From Roseimicrobium sp. ORNL1 (lineage in GTDB: Bacteria > Verrucomicrobiota > Verrucomicrobiia > Verrucomicrobiales > Verrucomicrobiaceae), in NCBI RefSeq assembly GCF_011044495.1, contig NZ_CP049143.1, positions 1,612,001 through 1,676,000 on the forward strand: a stretch of DNA of 64,000 nt, given 5' to 3'. This document shows positions 62,347-64,000 of this stretch, one piece after another (the stretch's first letter is position 1; each line of letters begins with the position of its first letter). The position numbers were made by a program, and so were the translations under genes. Below the pieces are notes generated by a model, which ran no database searches, was not told where the DNA came from, and saw only the letters and a program-made list of their open reading frames with translations.

Positions 62347-63468
62347 GTGCCTGCCGCGCTTCCCCTCTCTGCTCCCACCAAGCACCGGCAGGTTTTTGAC
62401 ACGCTGAGGCATGAGATTCTGACGGGCAAATACCAGCCGGGTCAGCGTCTGCCCAGCGAGGCGGAACTGGTGAAGCGTTTTGGCGCCTCTCGCATCACGG
62501 TGGGGCGTGCGGTGCGGGAGTTGCAGCAGAGGCAGCTGGTGGACCGCAAGGCGGGCTCAGGGACCTATGTGCGTGGCGAGCCCGGGCAGGGATTGTCGTT
62601 TGGGCTGCTCATTCCGGACTTTGGTCGCACGGAGATTTTTGAGCCCATCTGCCACGGCATGGCGGATGCACCCCAGGCTTCCAACCATGTGCTGATTTGG
62701 GGGCAGGGGACTGGGATGGTGGCAGCCGGTGAAGTGAGCCGGCAGGCCCGGGCGCTGCAGCTTTGCCAGCAGTATGTGTCGCGACGCGTAGCAGGCGTGT
62801 TCTTTGCGCCATTGGAGCGGCTTTCGCCGGGAGATGATACTAATGCGCGCATCATGGCTGCCTTTGATCAGGCGAGCATTCCCGTGGTGTTGATTGACCG
62901 CGACCATCTGCCGTATCCACACCGCAGCCGGCATGACCTGGTGGGCATCGACAACCGGCGTGCAGGTTTCCGCATAACAGCGCATCTGCTCGGGTTGGGA
63001 GCGAAGCGTGTTGCTTTCGTCAGCTATCCCAACTCACCCTCTACCATCGGCGAACGTCTGGCGGGGTACCGGGAAGCGTTGCTTGTGCAGGGTGTGGCGC
63101 CGGATTCTGCGCTCGTGCGTGAACTGGAGGGAGATTCCGTGGAAGCCGCCACAGAGGTTGCGAAGTCGTTGGACGTGGATGCCATCGTCTGTGGCAATGA
63201 TCGTACCGCAGGCCGCTTGATGCAGGGACTGGCCGCCTGTGGCAAACGTGTGCCGATCGATGTGCGGCTCGCGGGAATTGATGACGTGGGCTATGCCACA
63301 CTGCTGCCCGTGCCTCTCACTACGATGCACCAGCCGTGTCGTGAGATAGGCATGGCCGCGATGACTGCCATGCTGGAGCGTACCACGCGGCCGGACATGC
63401 CGGTGCGCGACATCCTCCTGGAGTGCCCGCTGGTGGTGCGGGATTCGTGCGGAGCGAAGTTGTCGTAA
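62347..63468 (+). CDS. GntR/LacI-type transcription regulator
   Basis: This 373-residue protein starts at a GTG. A GntR winged helix (residues about 12-75: [20 protein letters not shown], then [15 protein letters not shown]) is followed by a periplasmic-binding-protein-like sensor domain ([54 protein letters not shown]). This is the AraR layout, which usually binds a sugar. Targets are unknown; divergence from the HAD gene suggests local control. Confidence 0.9.
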   Translation: MPAALPLSAPTKHRQVFDTLRHEILTGKYQPGQRLPSEAELVKRFGASRITVGRAVRELQQRQLVDRKAGSGTYVRGEPGQGLSFGLLIPDFGRTEIFEPICHGMADAPQASNHVLIWGQGTGMVAAGEVSRQARALQLCQQYVSRRVAGVFFAPLERLSPGDDTNARIMAAFDQASIPVVLIDRDHLPYPHRSRHDLVGIDNRRAGFRITAHLLGLGAKRVAFVSYPNSPSTIGERLAGYREALLVQGVAPDSALVRELEGDSVEAATEVAKSLDVDAIVCGNDRTAGRLMQGLAACGKRVPIDVRLAGIDDVGYATLLPVPLTTMHQPCREIGMAAMTAMLERTTRPDMPVRDILLECPLVVRDSCGAKLS

Positions 63469-63489
63469 GCGACTGAGCGGGTGTACCAA

Positions 63490-63942
63490 CTACTGAGATT
63501 GATCGACATGCCGATTCCAAGCGTCCCAGTCGAAAGTCCGGCCCCGAGCATCTTCAAAACCCATTTCCCACGGCTGCCGATGCACCTTGACCCGCGTCGG
63601 TTTGACAAGCGGTCCATGCGCCCGATCCCAGATGGGTGTCTGTTCACGTCCGAATACCACCCGCTCTACGCTGCTTGGAATCACCGTTTCGAAGTTTATC
63701 TCGGGAGAGAGGCTATTCCGCGAGCCAAGCTCCATTGTCACTCTAAGCTCATCGTTGCTATGTTCGCTCGCAATCCTCTTAATTCCTCCCATGCTTTGGT
63801 TGATACGGCCTTCGAGGTGGAGGATGGCTTTCCCCCTTGCTGTCTTGCTGGTCACCAAAATCGGATGAATGTCCCGCAATTCTACGTCCATCCGTGGTTT
63901 GGTGCACGAGGAAAGCCCGCGCCAAGAGCCATCAATAAACAT
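63490..63942 (-). CDS. Hypothetical protein
   Basis: This 150-residue protein has strand-rich content such as DELRVTMELGSRNSLSPEIN and SSVERVVFGREQTPIWDR. There is no signal peptide and I do not recognise the family. GC content is visibly lower than elsewhere in the window. The start at 63942 is uncertain. It converges on the regulator with a 21-base gap, and no terminator is seen. Confidence 0.5.
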   Translation of the reverse strand: MFIDGSWRGLSSCTKPRMDVELRDIHPILVTSKTARGKAILHLEGRINQSMGGIKRIASEHSNDELRVTMELGSRNSLSPEINFETVIPSSVERVVFGREQTPIWDRAHGPLVKPTRVKVHRQPWEMGFEDARGRTFDWDAWNRHVDQSQ

Positions 63943-64000
63943 AGGGAGAAGTAACCTCCGTAATTTCTTTGGTGCTTTGATGCCATGCTCGTGCGCTCCG

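Overview
The window looks like a chromosomal segment of a Verrucomicrobiota bacterium, most likely in or near Verrucomicrobiales. GC content is high by eye (about 60%). The evidence is the gene set: a planctomycete/verrucomicrobial-type cytochrome c protein with DUF1587/1595/1592/1588/1585 blocks, sulfatase and FAD_oxidored proteins, a MoxR-DUF58-BatA-DUF4175-VWA cluster, a HIS6-like HisA, and an S10 operon lacking several usual members. No rRNA, tRNA, CRISPR array or transposase was recognised.

Layout. 1-4.5 kb: the end of one gene, then two tandem pairs of secreted paralogs: two CARDB-like proteins and two periplasmic coiled-coil proteins. Each pair keeps matching regulatory DNA (leaders and terminators, or promoters). 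4.5-19.7 kb: a strong promoter and structured leader, then a merged str-S10-spc operon: rpsL, rpsG, fusA, rpsJ, rplC, rplD, rplW, rplB, rpsS, a secreted coiled-coil protein, rplV, rpsC, rplP, rpmC, rpsQ, rplN, rplX, rplE, rpsH, rplF, rplR, rpsE, rplO, secY, ending at a clear terminator. tuf, rpsN and rpmD are absent from their usual places. map and a eukaryote-type hisA follow.

21.3-33.3 kb is almost all on the minus strand. It holds small accessory genes (zinc-ribbon, macro domain, two unknowns), histidine decarboxylase with a two-ACT-domain protein, the large PA14/cytochrome c protein, two secreted FAD-dependent oxidoreductases, a YihY/BrkB membrane protein and two small proteins. 33.4-50.4 kb is on the plus strand: an exonuclease, then a putative operon of TPR/HExxH peptidase, DUF4159, unknown, MoxR ATPase, DUF58, BatA/VWA, a 1406-residue DUF4175-like protein with a Gln/Gly-rich segment, a VWA/GATase-like membrane protein, and a C13/caspase-fold protein that appears to lack its catalytic Cys. 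A run of about 21 heptanucleotide repeats lies inside this cluster, starting at the moxR stop codon.

50.4-64 kb: DsbD, dual CDGSH and PyrD on the minus strand; a malectin/propeller/LamG-like secreted protein; a GNAT acetyltransferase; a metallophosphoesterase-SGNH fusion; a sulfatase; a HAD phosphatase diverging from a GntR/LacI-type regulator with a near-leaderless promoter; and a final unknown gene. Two 54-bp copies of a folded repeat, at 25.2 and 50.4 kb, each sit just past the stop codon of a minus-strand gene.

The best candidates for undescribed biology are the MoxR-VWA-pseudoprotease cluster with its heptamer tract, the secreted protein embedded in the S10 operon, the paired paralogs with conserved control elements, and the 54-bp gene-end repeat.
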